A stretch of 64,000 nucleotides of DNA from NCBI RefSeq assembly GCF_000230735.2, contig NC_019962.1, forward strand, positions 62,001 through 126,000. Reading direction: 5' to 3'. This stretch comes from Natrinema pellirubrum DSM 15624 (lineage in GTDB: Archaea; Halobacteriota; Halobacteria; Halobacteriales; Natrialbaceae). The notes beneath the pieces were generated by a model. That model saw only the letters and a list, made by a program, of their open reading frames with translations. It searched no databases and was not told where the DNA came from. This document shows, piece by piece, positions 26,413 to 35,938 of the stretch (the first letter of the stretch is position 1; each line of letters opens with the position of its first letter). The translations under genes and the position numbers were made by a program.

Positions 26413-27069
26413 CTACGCGTGTTCGAGCGACTCGAGCATCGTCCGAACAGCCCCGGACTCGGTCTCGAATCCGTGAACCTGCGGGAAGACCGCGACGGGA
26501 ATCACGAAATCGTCGCCGTGGGTCACCGGTTCGCCGACCAGCAGGAAGACCTCGAGCGACGCGCCGGCGCTGACGAGTCGTGCGCGCGCCTCGTACCGTG
26601 CGAGCGTCGTCTCGGTTCCTAGGACCGACACCGACTCCGACCCGACGCGCTCGACGTTCTCGAGTCGGTCGTATCGGTTCTGGATCAGCGCGACGAGGTC
26701 GTCCGTCGAGTAGTCGCCGACGGGATTGAACGTCTTCCCGAGGACCGACACCTGCGGCGTCGAGAGGACGGCGACGACCGCCGCCTGGACGCGCGTCAGT
26801 CCGACGGCAGCGAGCGAAATCGAGCGGTCGTACTCGGCGTACCAGTTCCGGGCCTCGATCGTCCGTTCGATCCCGAACCGGCTCACGGTCCGTTCGACGG
26901 GCACTTCCTCGGCGGTGCGTTCCTCGTACCCGGTCTCCTCGAGCGCGGCCGGGGCGACGGTCGCCGCCTCCGAGGCCAGTTCGTCCTCGAGGACTCCGGC
27001 ACAGCCGGCGACGGTCGCGGTCCCGGCGGTCATACCCGTGGCGAGCAGTCGGCGACGCGTGAGTGCCAT
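26413..27069 (-). CDS. Tat lipoprotein (DUF6517-like)
   Basis: A 218-residue lipoprotein starting MALTRRRLLATGMTAGTATV, with a twin-arginine signal and lipobox AGC at Cys22. The mature part contains PAALEETGYEERTAEEVPVE, ARNWYAEYDRS, VLSTPQVSVLGKTFNPVGD and VSVLGTETTLARYEA, a pattern I associate with the haloarchaeal DUF6517 family (recalled). It would be lipid-anchored outside the membrane. The divergent MFS gene starts about 120 bases away. Function unknown. Confidence 0.8.
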   Translation of the reverse strand: MALTRRRLLATGMTAGTATVAGCAGVLEDELASEAATVAPAALEETGYEERTAEEVPVERTVSRFGIERTIEARNWYAEYDRSISLAAVGLTRVQAAVVAVLSTPQVSVLGKTFNPVGDYSTDDLVALIQNRYDRLENVERVGSESVSVLGTETTLARYEARARLVSAGASLEVFLLVGEPVTHGDDFVIPVAVFPQVHGFETESGAVRTMLESLEHA

Positions 27070-27187
27070 CGATCGATGCAGGTCGTTCGCCGACGAAAGC
27101 GCGTCGGTTTCGGCTACACGGGGGACGCGGCCGAAGGCGTCGTCGGAGACGGACGACTTGATACCCCCGTAGTACAAAGGGCCGCCC

Positions 27188-28420
27188 GTGCACTCGAGTG
27201 ACCGTGATCGGGTCGTGCTGGCAGCCCTCGTCTTCGCAGTGATGTTCTCCCAGCTGCTGCTCTATCCGGGCGTCGCGACGCTCGTCGAGGCGCTGGGGGC
27301 CGACGCGGCGACGTCGGCGTTCGCGGCGACGCCACTCGACGCGAGCATGTGGTTCCTCGTGGCCGAGTTCGCCGCCTACGTCGGCTTCGTCGGCGTCTGG
27401 GGGGTCGCGAGCGACGCGACCGGGCGACGGGTCCCGTTCATCGTCGCGGGCTCGTTCGCCGGCGCGGTCGGCTACGCGTCCCTCGCCGCGGTGCCGGCGG
27501 TCGGTTCGATTCCCTTCGAAGGCATCCTCGCCCTCCGGGTCCTCCAGGGCGCGATGACCATCGGCGCGTTCTCGCTGACGATGACCATGCTGATGGACCT
27601 CGAGGGGGGCCACGGCCGGAACATGGGCGCGGCGGGGATCGCCATCGGCACCGGCGCGGCCCTGGGTGCGCCGATCGGCGGCCAGTTGACCGAGGTCGAT
27701 CCGCTCGCGCCGCTGCTGGTCGCCGCCGGGCTCCTCGTCTGCGTCGGGGCGCTCGTGACCCGCGTCGAGGACCGAACGCCCGACCGTGGGCGGAGCGCTC
27801 GCGCCCTCGTCGACGGTCTCCGACGGCAACCGGTCCTGTCGATCCCGTACGCCTTCGGCTTCGTCGACCGGCTCACCGCGGGGTTTTTCGCGCTCGTCGG
27901 CACGCTGTACTTCCAGGAGACGTTCGGACTCGACGCCGGGGCGACCGGTCTCATGCTGGCGTGTTTCTTCGGTCCGTTCGCCCTGTTGCAGTACCCCATG
28001 GGCGCGCTCTCGGACCGGATCGGACGAACCGTCCCCATCGTCGTCGGCTCGGCCTGCTACGGTGGCGGGATCCTCCTCGTCGGGGCGTCCCCGTCGGTCG
28101 CTACCGCCGCCATCGCGATGATCGGCGTCGGGATCCTCGGTGCGCTCGTCTCCCCCGCGACGATGGCGCTGGTTACCGACCTCGCCGACGAGAGCGAACG
28201 CGGCGTCGCCATGGCCGGGTTCAACCTCGCCGGAAGCCTCGGCTTCCTCGGTGGCTTCCTCGTCGGCGGCACCGTCGCCAGCAACCACGGCTACGACCTG
28301 GCCTTCCTCGTCGTCGGCGGCTTCGAGATCGCGATCGCCGTCGTCACGATCCCGGCGTTTCTCCGGCTCTCGCTCGAGCCGACCGAGCGGTTCCGATCCG
28401 GTGACCGGGGCGATGCCTGA
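27188..28420 (+). CDS. major facilitator superfamily transporter
   Basis: A 410-residue membrane protein with a GTG start and about twelve helices. Between helices 2 and 3 is the MFS motif-A-like loop GVASDATGRRVPFIV, with a second copy GALSDRIGRTVPIVV in the C-terminal half. RVLQGAMTIGAFSLTMTM matches the motif-B region. The central loop carries DRTPDRGRSARALVDGLRR. It is probably a drug or metabolite efflux antiporter, but the substrate cannot be assigned. The upstream intergenic is short and the divergent neighbour is a lipoprotein. Confidence 0.92.
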   Translation: MHSSDRDRVVLAALVFAVMFSQLLLYPGVATLVEALGADAATSAFAATPLDASMWFLVAEFAAYVGFVGVWGVASDATGRRVPFIVAGSFAGAVGYASLAAVPAVGSIPFEGILALRVLQGAMTIGAFSLTMTMLMDLEGGHGRNMGAAGIAIGTGAALGAPIGGQLTEVDPLAPLLVAAGLLVCVGALVTRVEDRTPDRGRSARALVDGLRRQPVLSIPYAFGFVDRLTAGFFALVGTLYFQETFGLDAGATGLMLACFFGPFALLQYPMGALSDRIGRTVPIVVGSACYGGGILLVGASPSVATAAIAMIGVGILGALVSPATMALVTDLADESERGVAMAGFNLAGSLGFLGGFLVGGTVASNHGYDLAFLVVGGFEIAIAVVTIPAFLRLSLEPTERFRSGDRGDA

Positions 28421-28542
28421 GAGTGGCCGTGCGTCCGACAGGCCACCCCGTCTTGATCGTACAAATATTGTGGTATGTATATTCACATCATTGTAGTGGG
28501 AGAAGGTATCAACTTTTATGCTCTCAATCCCTATTCCCGGTG

Positions 28543-29010
<468 letters not shown>

Positions 29011-29128
29011 TCCGTTGCGGGTGCAGTGGGTGTAACCGTACTACAACGGTGACGGTAAGGTACCTCAGCGAACCCGCCACGGCGATCGCTTTGATCGGCT
29101 GTGTTGAATCACCATACGGCGTTGGATT

Positions 29129-30116
29129 TCACTGTTTGACGGCCCGCTTGATGTTATAGACAACACACATCAAGGCGATTTCACGGAACTCTCGATACCA
29201 GGTACGCGCTTGCACGGTGTAGCCGAGCGAGCGCTTGATTGCGGAGTTCACGGTTTCAGTCATTGACCGCTGAGCGTACCGGTCTTCGTCAATACGTGCG
29301 TTGTGTGCGTGATCGTAAGGAGCGAAGATCCGGTGTTTGATCAGCGGACGAATGTCGAGTTCACGGAGCTGTTCGCGGAGCGCTTGCTTATCGTAGCCCT
29401 TGTCAGCGGCAAGTGACTGCAGATCGCCCGCGTTCCGGCGGGCGATCTGCTCACAAAGGTCTGCGTCACTTCCTTCTAACGTCGTCGAGCAGTGAAGATC
29501 GAGAACGGCTTGCGTTGCTGTATCGACGAGTTTTGTGACTTTGATCGTTTGAACGCGGTAATTTGTTCGGTGGCAGCAGTGGCGGCTCGCACGATCACGT
29601 TCGTAGAATGTCGTGTCGACAGCGGCGTGTTCAGAAGAGTTGTGCAACTGCCCGACTGGCGCAGCAGCACTCGACAGACACACATCTCGATCCGGTCAAA
29701 CGCCTTACATAGCGTAGATGGAGCGGGGAAATCGGCCACGTCAAGGCCGATCTCCCCTGCTATTTGCGGCATTTCCTTCAAGAGATCGATCGCCATCCGA
29801 TAGGACGTATCAGAGCGTGTCATAGAATAGTTCTCAGGAGGCGTTGTTCACGGTTTCGCCCTTGAGCAAAACCCATGACTGACGAAATTCATAGGATTAC
29901 ACGCGAATTGGAAGCTGTATAATCGCCAAGTTGAGGGTATGAGACGTATTCTATGACACGCTACGTATCAAGGTAAATCCGGCGACAATGCAGCGAAATG
30001 AGGGCATAGTCGGCGAATCCGCCGCCACCGGTCGGGGTGGCGGATTCGCCTCGTTCACCCGTAACTCTTTGTGCAATCGAGACGCAACGCTCGGTGAAGC
30101 GGGAGGTTTGCGTCAT
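29129..30116 (-). pseudogene. IS5-family DDE transposase, interrupted and frameshifted
   Basis: The original start is ATG at 30116 (MTQTSRFTERCVSIAQRV), running through GGGGFADYALISLHC and YLDT. It is then cut by the MITE and resumes as SYRMAIDLLKEMPQIAGEIG. Deleting the MITE and one target copy rejoins YLDT-SYRM in frame. A second lesion, one base lost in a G run near 29651-29653, shifts the frame after RVLLRQSG, and QLHNSSEHAAVDTTFYERD continues to the stop. The DDE residues are still visible: VDTTF, AADKGYD and TETVNS. The transposase cannot be made intact, so the element is not autonomous. Confidence 0.88.
29805..29970. mobile_element. 149-base MITE nested in the transposase gene
   Basis: AGCGTGTCATAGAATA (29814-29829) and its exact complement TATTCTATGACACGCT (29947-29962) are 16-base terminal inverted repeats. 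The 8-base target ACGTATCA is present on both sides (29805-29812 and 29963-29970), with one extra base at the left junction. The interior has no reading frame of note. It has the structure of a non-autonomous miniature element moved by a transposase encoded elsewhere. Confidence 0.9.
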
Positions 30117-30283
30117 GGACAACCAAATTTTCCCGCTTCAACTCCTTCGATTTACTGACCTTTCCTGACGCCGTCTAGTGATTCAACGCAGCCCTTTGAT
30201 CGGCGCGAGAACCCTTTTGGAACGGCGATAATCCGGATATTGCTCTCGCCGCGGACTCACACGCTGACTGAGGACCTCTCACT

Positions 30284-30696
30284 ATGCGGATATATGGGGT
30301 GAAACTGACCGACAGCTGCGACCGGTCTTCTCGCGGGTTGTCTGGACGAGACGTTCGAGCTGATCGAATTCGAGACGACCGTCGAACTCCGATCGCTGGC
30401 TATGTCCTGGGAGAGTGTCGCGCCGTCTCAGATCGAAGGCGTGGAGAACCCCACCCTCACTCTCCGAAAGGGCGAGAACTACACGATAACGTGGACAGAG
30501 GACGAGCAGGGCGCCCACAACCTCGCGGTCTACGGCGACGGCGAGTCGGCCGGCGTGGGACCGACTGAGGTGTCCAGCGCGAACGACCCGGCCTAAGCCT
30601 CGATTCGAAGCCTCGAGTAATACCGTCGAGTTCGTCTGTGAGCCCCACTACTACATCGGAATGCGGGGCACTATCGAGGTCCGAAGCGGCGAGTGA
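30284..30696 (+). pseudogene. decayed second halocyanin-like cupredoxin
   Basis: Fragments align with the intact halocyanin upstream. The lipobox tail TGLLAGCLDETFELIEFE runs in frame into SWESVAPSQIEGVENPTLTL, which corresponds to the WVGIAPDSIADEENPTLIL stretch of the intact protein, and then into HNLAVYGDGE. The frame is lost near 30590 and resumes as RFEASSNTVEFVCEPHYYIGM (broken here: RFEASSN, then VEFVCEPHYYIGM), ending at TGA 30694-30696. Copper ligands His and Cys-x2-His-x4-Met are preserved across frames. A stop and frameshift also separate the lipobox from the Tat signal remnant. At least two frameshifts make it non-functional. Confidence 0.75.
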
Positions 30697-30767
30697 CACC
30701 GGTGTCGACCGATCATCAAAAGTACCATACTGCCTCGTTCCGCAGTAGCCCGTATCAGGTGATATCC

Positions 30768-31880
30768 GTGACCGAAAAACGCGAATACATGGGCGACTAC
30801 CCCGACAAGACGCTGTATATTCCGGGCCCGACCGAGGTGCGCGAGGACGTCATCGAGGCGATGTGCGAGCCGATGTTCGGCCATCGCATGGACCGGATGA
30901 CCGATCTCTATACGACCATCGTCGAGGACACCAAGGAGTTCCTCGGCACCGACAACGAGGTCGTTATCCTGACCGGGTCGGGCACGGAGTTCTGGGAGTC
31001 TTCGACGCTCAACCTCGTCGACGAGAACATCCTCGTCCCGACCTGTGGTAGCTTCAGCGAGCGCCACGCCAACGTGGCCGAGCGACTGGGCAAAGACGTC
31101 GACCGCCTCGAGTACGACTGGGGCCAGGCGATCAAACCCGAGGACATCCGCGAGGAACTCGAGGCAAGCGACACCGACTACGACGTCGTCGCGACCGTCA
31201 TGAACGAGTCCTCGACGGGCGTGCGCAATCCCATCGAGGAGATCGGCGACGTCGTCGCCGAGTATCCGGACACCTACTTCGTCGTCGACGCCGTCTCCTC
31301 GCTGGGCGGGGACTACGTCGACATCGACGAACACAACATCGACGTCATCTTCGCGTCGACCCAGAAGGCGTTCGCGATGCCGCCAGGGCTGGCGGTCTGT
31401 GTCGTCAGTGACGAGGCCTACGAGCGCGAACTCGAGAAGGACTCCGCCTCGTGGTACGGCGGCTTCCAGCGGACGATCGACTACTACGAGCGGAAGGGCC
31501 AGACCCACTCGACGCCGGCGATCCCGATCATGCTCGCGTACCGCAAGCAGATGAAACACATGCTCGAGGAGGGCCACGACGCCCGGGACGAGCGCCACCG
31601 TGAGATGGCCGAGTACACCCGCGAGTGGGCGCGTGACCACTTCGACATGTTCCCGGAAGAGGGGTACGAGTCCCAGACCGTGAGTTGCATCGAGAACACG
31701 CAGGACATCGACGTCGCCGCGACGATCGAAGCCGTCTCCGAGGAGTACGACTTCGTCTTCTCGAACGGCTACGGCTCGCAACTCGGCGAGCAGACCTTCC
31801 GCATCGGCCACATGGGCGAACACGACCTCGAGTCGATCAAAGAGCTGACCGACGCGATCGAGGACGTCGCCGGGCTGTAG
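30768..31880 (+). CDS. class V PLP-dependent aminotransferase (alanine/serine-glyoxylate type)
   Basis: A 370-residue aminotransferase. A GTG start (MTEKREYMGDYPDKTLYIPGPTEV) is preferred, and an ATG seven codons later is possible. Motifs are LYIPGPTEVREDV, GHRMDRMTDLY, LTGSGTEFWESS, VDAVSSLGGDYVDID and FASTQKAFAMPPGLA with the PLP lysine near residue 203. The family includes alanine-glyoxylate and serine-pyruvate aminotransferases. With serA and serB on the same stretch of chromosome, a role in serine metabolism is plausible but unproven. It directly follows the halocyanin remnant. Confidence 0.9.
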   Translation: MTEKREYMGDYPDKTLYIPGPTEVREDVIEAMCEPMFGHRMDRMTDLYTTIVEDTKEFLGTDNEVVILTGSGTEFWESSTLNLVDENILVPTCGSFSERHANVAERLGKDVDRLEYDWGQAIKPEDIREELEASDTDYDVVATVMNESSTGVRNPIEEIGDVVAEYPDTYFVVDAVSSLGGDYVDIDEHNIDVIFASTQKAFAMPPGLAVCVVSDEAYERELEKDSASWYGGFQRTIDYYERKGQTHSTPAIPIMLAYRKQMKHMLEEGHDARDERHREMAEYTREWARDHFDMFPEEGYESQTVSCIENTQDIDVAATIEAVSEEYDFVFSNGYGSQLGEQTFRIGHMGEHDLESIKELTDAIEDVAGL

Positions 31881-32013
31881 GTCCCGGACGTCCCACACCG
31901 CGTCTCGGTATGAGGATCGCGAGTACGGATGCGAGGCTGTGATCGGTCGCTCACGTCGATACCGTATCAATGGTGATTTGTTTTCGATGGGTACTGTCGG
32001 TGGGGCAGAAGCA

Positions 32014-33360
32014 ATGAGAGGATCCAAGTACACGTTCGAGACGGGTACCAGACCGACCGACGACATCGCAAGCGAGATCGAGGCCGTCATCGACCAACTC
32101 GACGGAAACGGCTACGTCGACGACTGTCTGGACAACGTCTACTGGAGTCCCAGCGGAAGTACCTACGACGGGGCGTGGAACGACAAGGCTCCACCGGCGG
32201 AAATCGAGGCACCACTGGTGGCGAAGACCTCGATAGAGGACCACAGTTACAGCGGACAGGTACGACTGTACCGTCAGTTCGACGGCGAGTACGTGGCCGT
32301 TGACGTCTTTCGATCCCTCTCACACAGCTTTTGGGCGATCGCGGACTACTCGGCGGCTAACTACGGTCTCGTCCCGGCTCTCAACGACGGCTGGTACCGG
32401 CTGTTTTCGGAGGAGCGACGGCTTCCAGGCCGTCGCGGACTTCCACTGGACGAGTCCGAGTCGGAGCGACAGGTGGCTCCGTCGGCCGTCCTCCGGGACC
32501 AACGCGACGACCTCTCGTTCGAAGCGGCGACGACGCTGCTGGACTGCGACGAGTACTACCACCTGCTCGCGACGAAGCTTCCCGATGCGGTCGAGGACAC
32601 GGAGATCGATCGACGGATCGCCGACTGGCTGGAAAGCGACGATCCGGATCGAAACGGGCGGGCCGTTCGGTGGATCGGTGCCGTCGCGGCCCGTCCGACC
32701 GATCGCTCGTGGGGAACGGTACCCGCGGGGAAAGAACAGTCGAGCCACACACCGGATGCCGTCCCCTCGATCGACGGGGACGATACGTTCGAACGGTTCG
32801 TCCGCACGCTTCCGGCGGTCGATGCGGCGACACAGCGGCTGGTCGCGCGGACGCTCTGGGAACCGTGGCTACTGAGCGCCGACACACCCCCGAAGCCGGA
32901 CCACGTGAGTACGCTGGCGGACCTCCTCGACGCCGAGTTGCCGGAGATACGGGTGGGGGCACTCCACGGCGCCAGCCGCCTCCTCGGCGACCTCATCGTC
33001 ACCGCCGAGAACGCCGACGACAGTCCCGACTCCCTCGAGGCGCTGGTGCCCGCGATCGAGGCGTTCTACGACGCGTACGTCGCCGCGCTGTCCGACGAGC
33101 ATCCGATCGTACGAGCGCGAGCCGCCGACCTGATGGTGTCCGTCCTCGCGGGGGAGCGTGGCGACGGTGTGATGCTGGTCGCCGAGCGGCTGCTGAACGA
33201 GGTTCCCCTCGAGACGCGAACGGAGATGGTCCGCGGTCTCGTCCGGCTGACCGAAGGGCGAGACGCGATCGCGACCCGGATCATCGACCAAAACGTCGAA
33301 AGCCTGTCCGAGCGCGTGTTCGACGACGAGGACGCGACCGGCGGGCGCTCGAACGAATAA
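32014..33360 (+). CDS. HEAT-like helical repeat protein of unknown function
   Basis: A 448-residue protein. The start MRGSKYTFETG is preferred because GGTGGGG precedes it by eight bases, while the in-frame ATG at 31987 lacks this. The N-terminal domain (residues ~1-150) contains DNVYWSPSGSTYDGAWND and GQVRLYRQFDGEYVAVDVFR. The C-terminal half has helical pairs with HEAT-like spacing (ADLLDAELPEIRVGALHGAS, SDEHPIVRARAADLMVSVLA, ETRTEMVRGLVRLTEGRDAI). No enzyme motif is seen. The family is not recognised. The gene is separate from the convergent subtilase. Confidence 0.75.
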   Translation: MRGSKYTFETGTRPTDDIASEIEAVIDQLDGNGYVDDCLDNVYWSPSGSTYDGAWNDKAPPAEIEAPLVAKTSIEDHSYSGQVRLYRQFDGEYVAVDVFRSLSHSFWAIADYSAANYGLVPALNDGWYRLFSEERRLPGRRGLPLDESESERQVAPSAVLRDQRDDLSFEAATTLLDCDEYYHLLATKLPDAVEDTEIDRRIADWLESDDPDRNGRAVRWIGAVAARPTDRSWGTVPAGKEQSSHTPDAVPSIDGDDTFERFVRTLPAVDAATQRLVARTLWEPWLLSADTPPKPDHVSTLADLLDAELPEIRVGALHGASRLLGDLIVTAENADDSPDSLEALVPAIEAFYDAYVAALSDEHPIVRARAADLMVSVLAGERGDGVMLVAERLLNEVPLETRTEMVRGLVRLTEGRDAIATRIIDQNVESLSERVFDDEDATGGRSNE

Positions 33361-33548
33361 ATAGACCCCTACTCGTGGCGAGCAACCGGGCGCAGTAGGT
33401 GACGGCCGCCACGAACGTCCCGCCGTACGCTATGATTCCCGCGGCTCCGAACGATCGAGCCGGTTCTCGTTGCCTTCGAGACCGCCGAGCGGACGTTGAG
33501 CGACCGAGTGACGCGTGACGAGTCCGCTCGAGCGGTCGCTACCGCGGA

Positions 33549-34892
33549 TCACTCGAACAGCCCGAGGAGCCACTCGAAAAAGCCCGCGATCAGATCCACG
33601 AGTCGCTCGAGTAGCGAACGGAGGCCGCCGATGGGGCCGTTGCTCCAGTCCGATCCCTCGGTCGCACGCTCGTCACCGAGTGCCGCCCGGGCGTTCACGA
33701 GCCCGTCGCCTTCCGCGCAGGTTCCGAGTACCGTCTCGGCCGTCTCGCCGAGGATCTTCCGAACTGGCTCGTTCGGTCCCGGGCCGTCCTCCTCGCGGGT
33801 TTCCCAGACGAGCGCCGCGACGCCGGTGACGAACGGACAGGCCATGCTCGTCCCGCTTGCCTGCGCGTACCGGTTGTCGACGGTCGTCGAGTTGACGTTC
33901 GTTCCCGGTGCCAGCAGGTCGACGGCCGACCCGACGCTACTGTAGGATGCCAGCCGGTCGTCCTCGTCCATCGCGGTAACCGCGATGACGTTCTCGTGGG
34001 TCGCCGGGAAGGTCATCGTCTCCGCGCCACAGGAGTCGGGTCCGTCGTTGCCCTCGTTGCCGGCCGCACAGAGCAGGAGGTGTCCCGCCGAGTGTGCTTC
34101 GTCGATCGCCCGGGCCAGCGAGGTGTTTTCGGCCTTGCCGCCGAGACTCATCGAGATCAGCTCGACGTCGTTGGACAGACACCAGTCGATCCCGGCGACC
34201 AGTTGGCTGTAGCGGCCGGCACCGTCGTCGTTGAGGACCTTCACCGCGTGCAGGTTCACGTCGGGGGCGACGCCGACGACGCCGCGGTCGTTGTCCAGCG
34301 CGCCGACGATCCCGGCGACGTGTGTCCCGTGGCCGTGGCGATCCTCGTAGTCCCCGGGCGGCCCGTCGCCGGTGAAGTTCCGCCCGCCGGCGACCGACAG
34401 ACTGCAGTGTCCCGACTGGATCCCCGTGTCGAGGATCCCCACGTCGACGCCCGCTCCGTTCGGGTCGACGCCGTCGGCACCGATGCGTTCTACCCCCCAC
34501 GACGGTCGCTGGTCGGGATGGGTGGCACAGTCGGAGCCGTCAGGGGGATTCAGGAGGTCCGGCAGGGACGGCGACCAGTTCCCGGGGATTCCGGTCTCGT
34601 CGTCGTCTTCGATGAACGCTACGCGGTCGTCGCGACGCAACTCCTCTAGTCCGGCCGACGGGACCTCCGCGACCACGAACTCGAAGTTGTCGAACTCGAG
34701 GAGCGTGGTTCCGCCGACGGCCTCGATGAGCCCAAAGAGATCGCCGAGGCCGTCGAGCAGCCCCGTTTCGGGGTGGACGAACACCCGCTCGGTGTCGGGT
34801 TCGAACTCCGCGGCCGACGCGGGCGTGCCGACCAGCCCGGCCACAGCGCCGGCCCCGATACCGCCGAGTACTCGCCGCCGGCTGTATTTCAT
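33549..34892 (-). CDS. halolysin-type subtilisin-like serine protease (S8)
   Basis: A 447-residue Tat-exported protease. The signal is MKYSRRRVLGGIGAGAVAGL, ending near TPASAAE. An inhibitor-like propeptide follows (residues ~35-115, VFVHPETGLLDGLGDLFG). The catalytic triad is Asp in VDVGILDTGIQSGH, His in DRHGHGTHVAGI and Ser in ASGTSMACPFVTG. Asn in CAAGNEGNDG forms the oxyanion hole. Acidic surface and extra cysteines (DSCGAETM, TCAEGDG) fit haloarchaeal halolysins. The C-terminus GGLRSLLERLVDLIAGFFEWL is an unusual amphipathic helix that may associate with the membrane. A six-residue upstream extension was excluded. Confidence 0.93.
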   Translation of the reverse strand: MKYSRRRVLGGIGAGAVAGLVGTPASAAEFEPDTERVFVHPETGLLDGLGDLFGLIEAVGGTTLLEFDNFEFVVAEVPSAGLEELRRDDRVAFIEDDDETGIPGNWSPSLPDLLNPPDGSDCATHPDQRPSWGVERIGADGVDPNGAGVDVGILDTGIQSGHCSLSVAGGRNFTGDGPPGDYEDRHGHGTHVAGIVGALDNDRGVVGVAPDVNLHAVKVLNDDGAGRYSQLVAGIDWCLSNDVELISMSLGGKAENTSLARAIDEAHSAGHLLLCAAGNEGNDGPDSCGAETMTFPATHENVIAVTAMDEDDRLASYSSVGSAVDLLAPGTNVNSTTVDNRYAQASGTSMACPFVTGVAALVWETREEDGPGPNEPVRKILGETAETVLGTCAEGDGLVNARAALGDERATEGSDWSNGPIGGLRSLLERLVDLIAGFFEWLLGLFE

Positions 34893-35254
34893 GCGCGGGT
34901 CGATGCACAACGACTGAATAAGTCTTCTGTGTCGGGCGACAGTCAGTCGACGCGACCGATCGCGCGTTCCTGAGCAGTACGGCGCCAGCGATGTTTCGAC
35001 TGGGTGATTTCAGAACGCTACCACTGAAAATGGGGAACGGGCTTCGTCGGGCCGTGAAACTATCTACCCGAATTCTCGGCGAGCGAGTGGTTTGGAAAAC
35101 CCGAGCGAAGCCGTTCACCGCGAGCGCCAAAGGCGCTCGCGGGCCGACGACTGACCCGTAATGAACGCAGTGAATGAAGGGGAAGGAGGAGCGCTTTTCA
35201 TCGAAGTTTTCCCGAGGGTGCGCCTTCGGCGCACCCGCAGAGGAAAAGTTCGGT
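34893..35254. other. 362-base intergenic region with two strong hairpins
   Basis: No gene is visible. CGCGAGCGCC-AAA-GGCGCTCGCG (35119-35141) and GGGTGCGCC-TTC-GGCGCACCC (35216-35236) are perfect hairpins with 10- and 9-base-pair stems and three-base loops. Between them are GAACGCAGTGAATGAA-type words that recur in haloarchaeal intergenic DNA. They may terminate the aIF1A transcript (the aIF1A stop is at 35255) or be remnants of small repeats. Confidence 0.55.
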
Positions 35255-35545
35255 CTACTGGATATGGCCTTCGTCGCGCAACTGATCGGCTTCGCTTTTC
35301 TCGTAGCGCCAGGTGATGTCGGCTTTCTCGTCCTGCCAGTCCCAGGGTTCGACGAGGACGACGTCGTCCTCACGGATCCAGATGCGTTTTTGCATCTTCC
35401 CGGGAATCCGCGCGGTGCGTTCGGTGCCGTCGGCACAGCGTACCTTGACTCGATTCGCCCCGAGCATGTTCGTGACGGTCGCGAAGACCTCGTCGTCCTC
35501 GGGCATCCGGAGGTTCTTCCGACCGCCCTCGCCGTCGTCGCTCAT
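35255..35545 (-). CDS. eif1A: translation initiation factor aIF1A
   Basis: A 96-residue protein of the OB fold, the archaeal eIF1A homologue that helps scanning and start-site selection on the 30S subunit. The N-terminus ([20 protein letters not shown]) leads to the OB core: [40 protein letters not shown] and [20 protein letters not shown]. The acidic tail ends EGHIQ. Length and motifs fit the family. The divergent small gene at 35681 is part of the same core neighbourhood. Confidence 0.96.
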   Translation of the reverse strand: MSDDGEGGRKNLRMPEDDEVFATVTNMLGANRVKVRCADGTERTARIPGKMQKRIWIREDDVVLVEPWDWQDEKADITWRYEKSEADQLRDEGHIQ

Positions 35546-35680
35546 GGCCCCAGATTGGCGGTCGAGGGGTTTAACCCTTTACTGATTGCGTGGACGGAAT
35601 CGCTAGCCGTCGCGGTTGCGGTCGACCGCCCGATCCACGAAACCACGCCGTTTATCTCGCTCGGATCGGCAGTCATCCGT

Positions 35681-35860
35681 ATGCTAAAGAATCTCGGTGC
35701 GTTGGGGATCGCTGGTCTCGTGATCGTCCTCGCCGGAATCGGTCTTATCGCCTACGTGAGTCCGCTGATCGCGACCGGCATGGCCCTCGTCGTCGCGGGG
35801 CTGGGGCTGGTCGTCAAGTCCCTGATCTCCGGCATGCTCCAGAACTTCGGTATGTTCTGA
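35681..35860 (+). CDS. small membrane protein (DUF7470-like)
   Basis: A 59-residue protein with two membrane helices (LGALGIAGLVIVLAGIGLIA and GMALVVAGLGLVVKSLI) joined by a short loop and ending MLQNFGMF. The start MLKNLGAL follows CATCCGT. From memory it matches a haloarchaeal family of about 60 residues (DUF7470). It lies between aIF1A and the DUF460-type gene. Function unknown. Confidence 0.78.
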   Translation: MLKNLGALGIAGLVIVLAGIGLIAYVSPLIATGMALVVAGLGLVVKSLISGMLQNFGMF

Positions 35861-35938
35861 TACGGTCTCCGATCGGTTATTTCGGTGGGACCGCGACCGT
35901 CCTGTGGTCTCACCGGTACACCGGGACAGCAAACCGCC

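Larger units (their letters stand above)
29097..30193 (-). mobile_element. IS5-family (ISH1-like) insertion sequence carrying a MITE
   Basis: Both ends are imperfect 25-base inverted repeats starting GGCTG.GTTGAATCAC (left 29097-29121, right 30169-30193). An 8-base target duplication CTTTGATC flanks it at 29089-29096 and 30194-30201. It encodes one DDE transposase, now broken. Without the 158-base nested insertion it would be about 940 bases. The 8-base duplication and protein fit the ISH1 branch of IS5. It lies between an intact and a decayed halocyanin gene. Confidence 0.9.

Noticed and set aside
35216-35236. Riboswitch upstream of a gene
   Set aside because: The hairpins lie beyond the 3' end of aIF1A and between it and the subtilase start region, with no conserved multi-stem structure.
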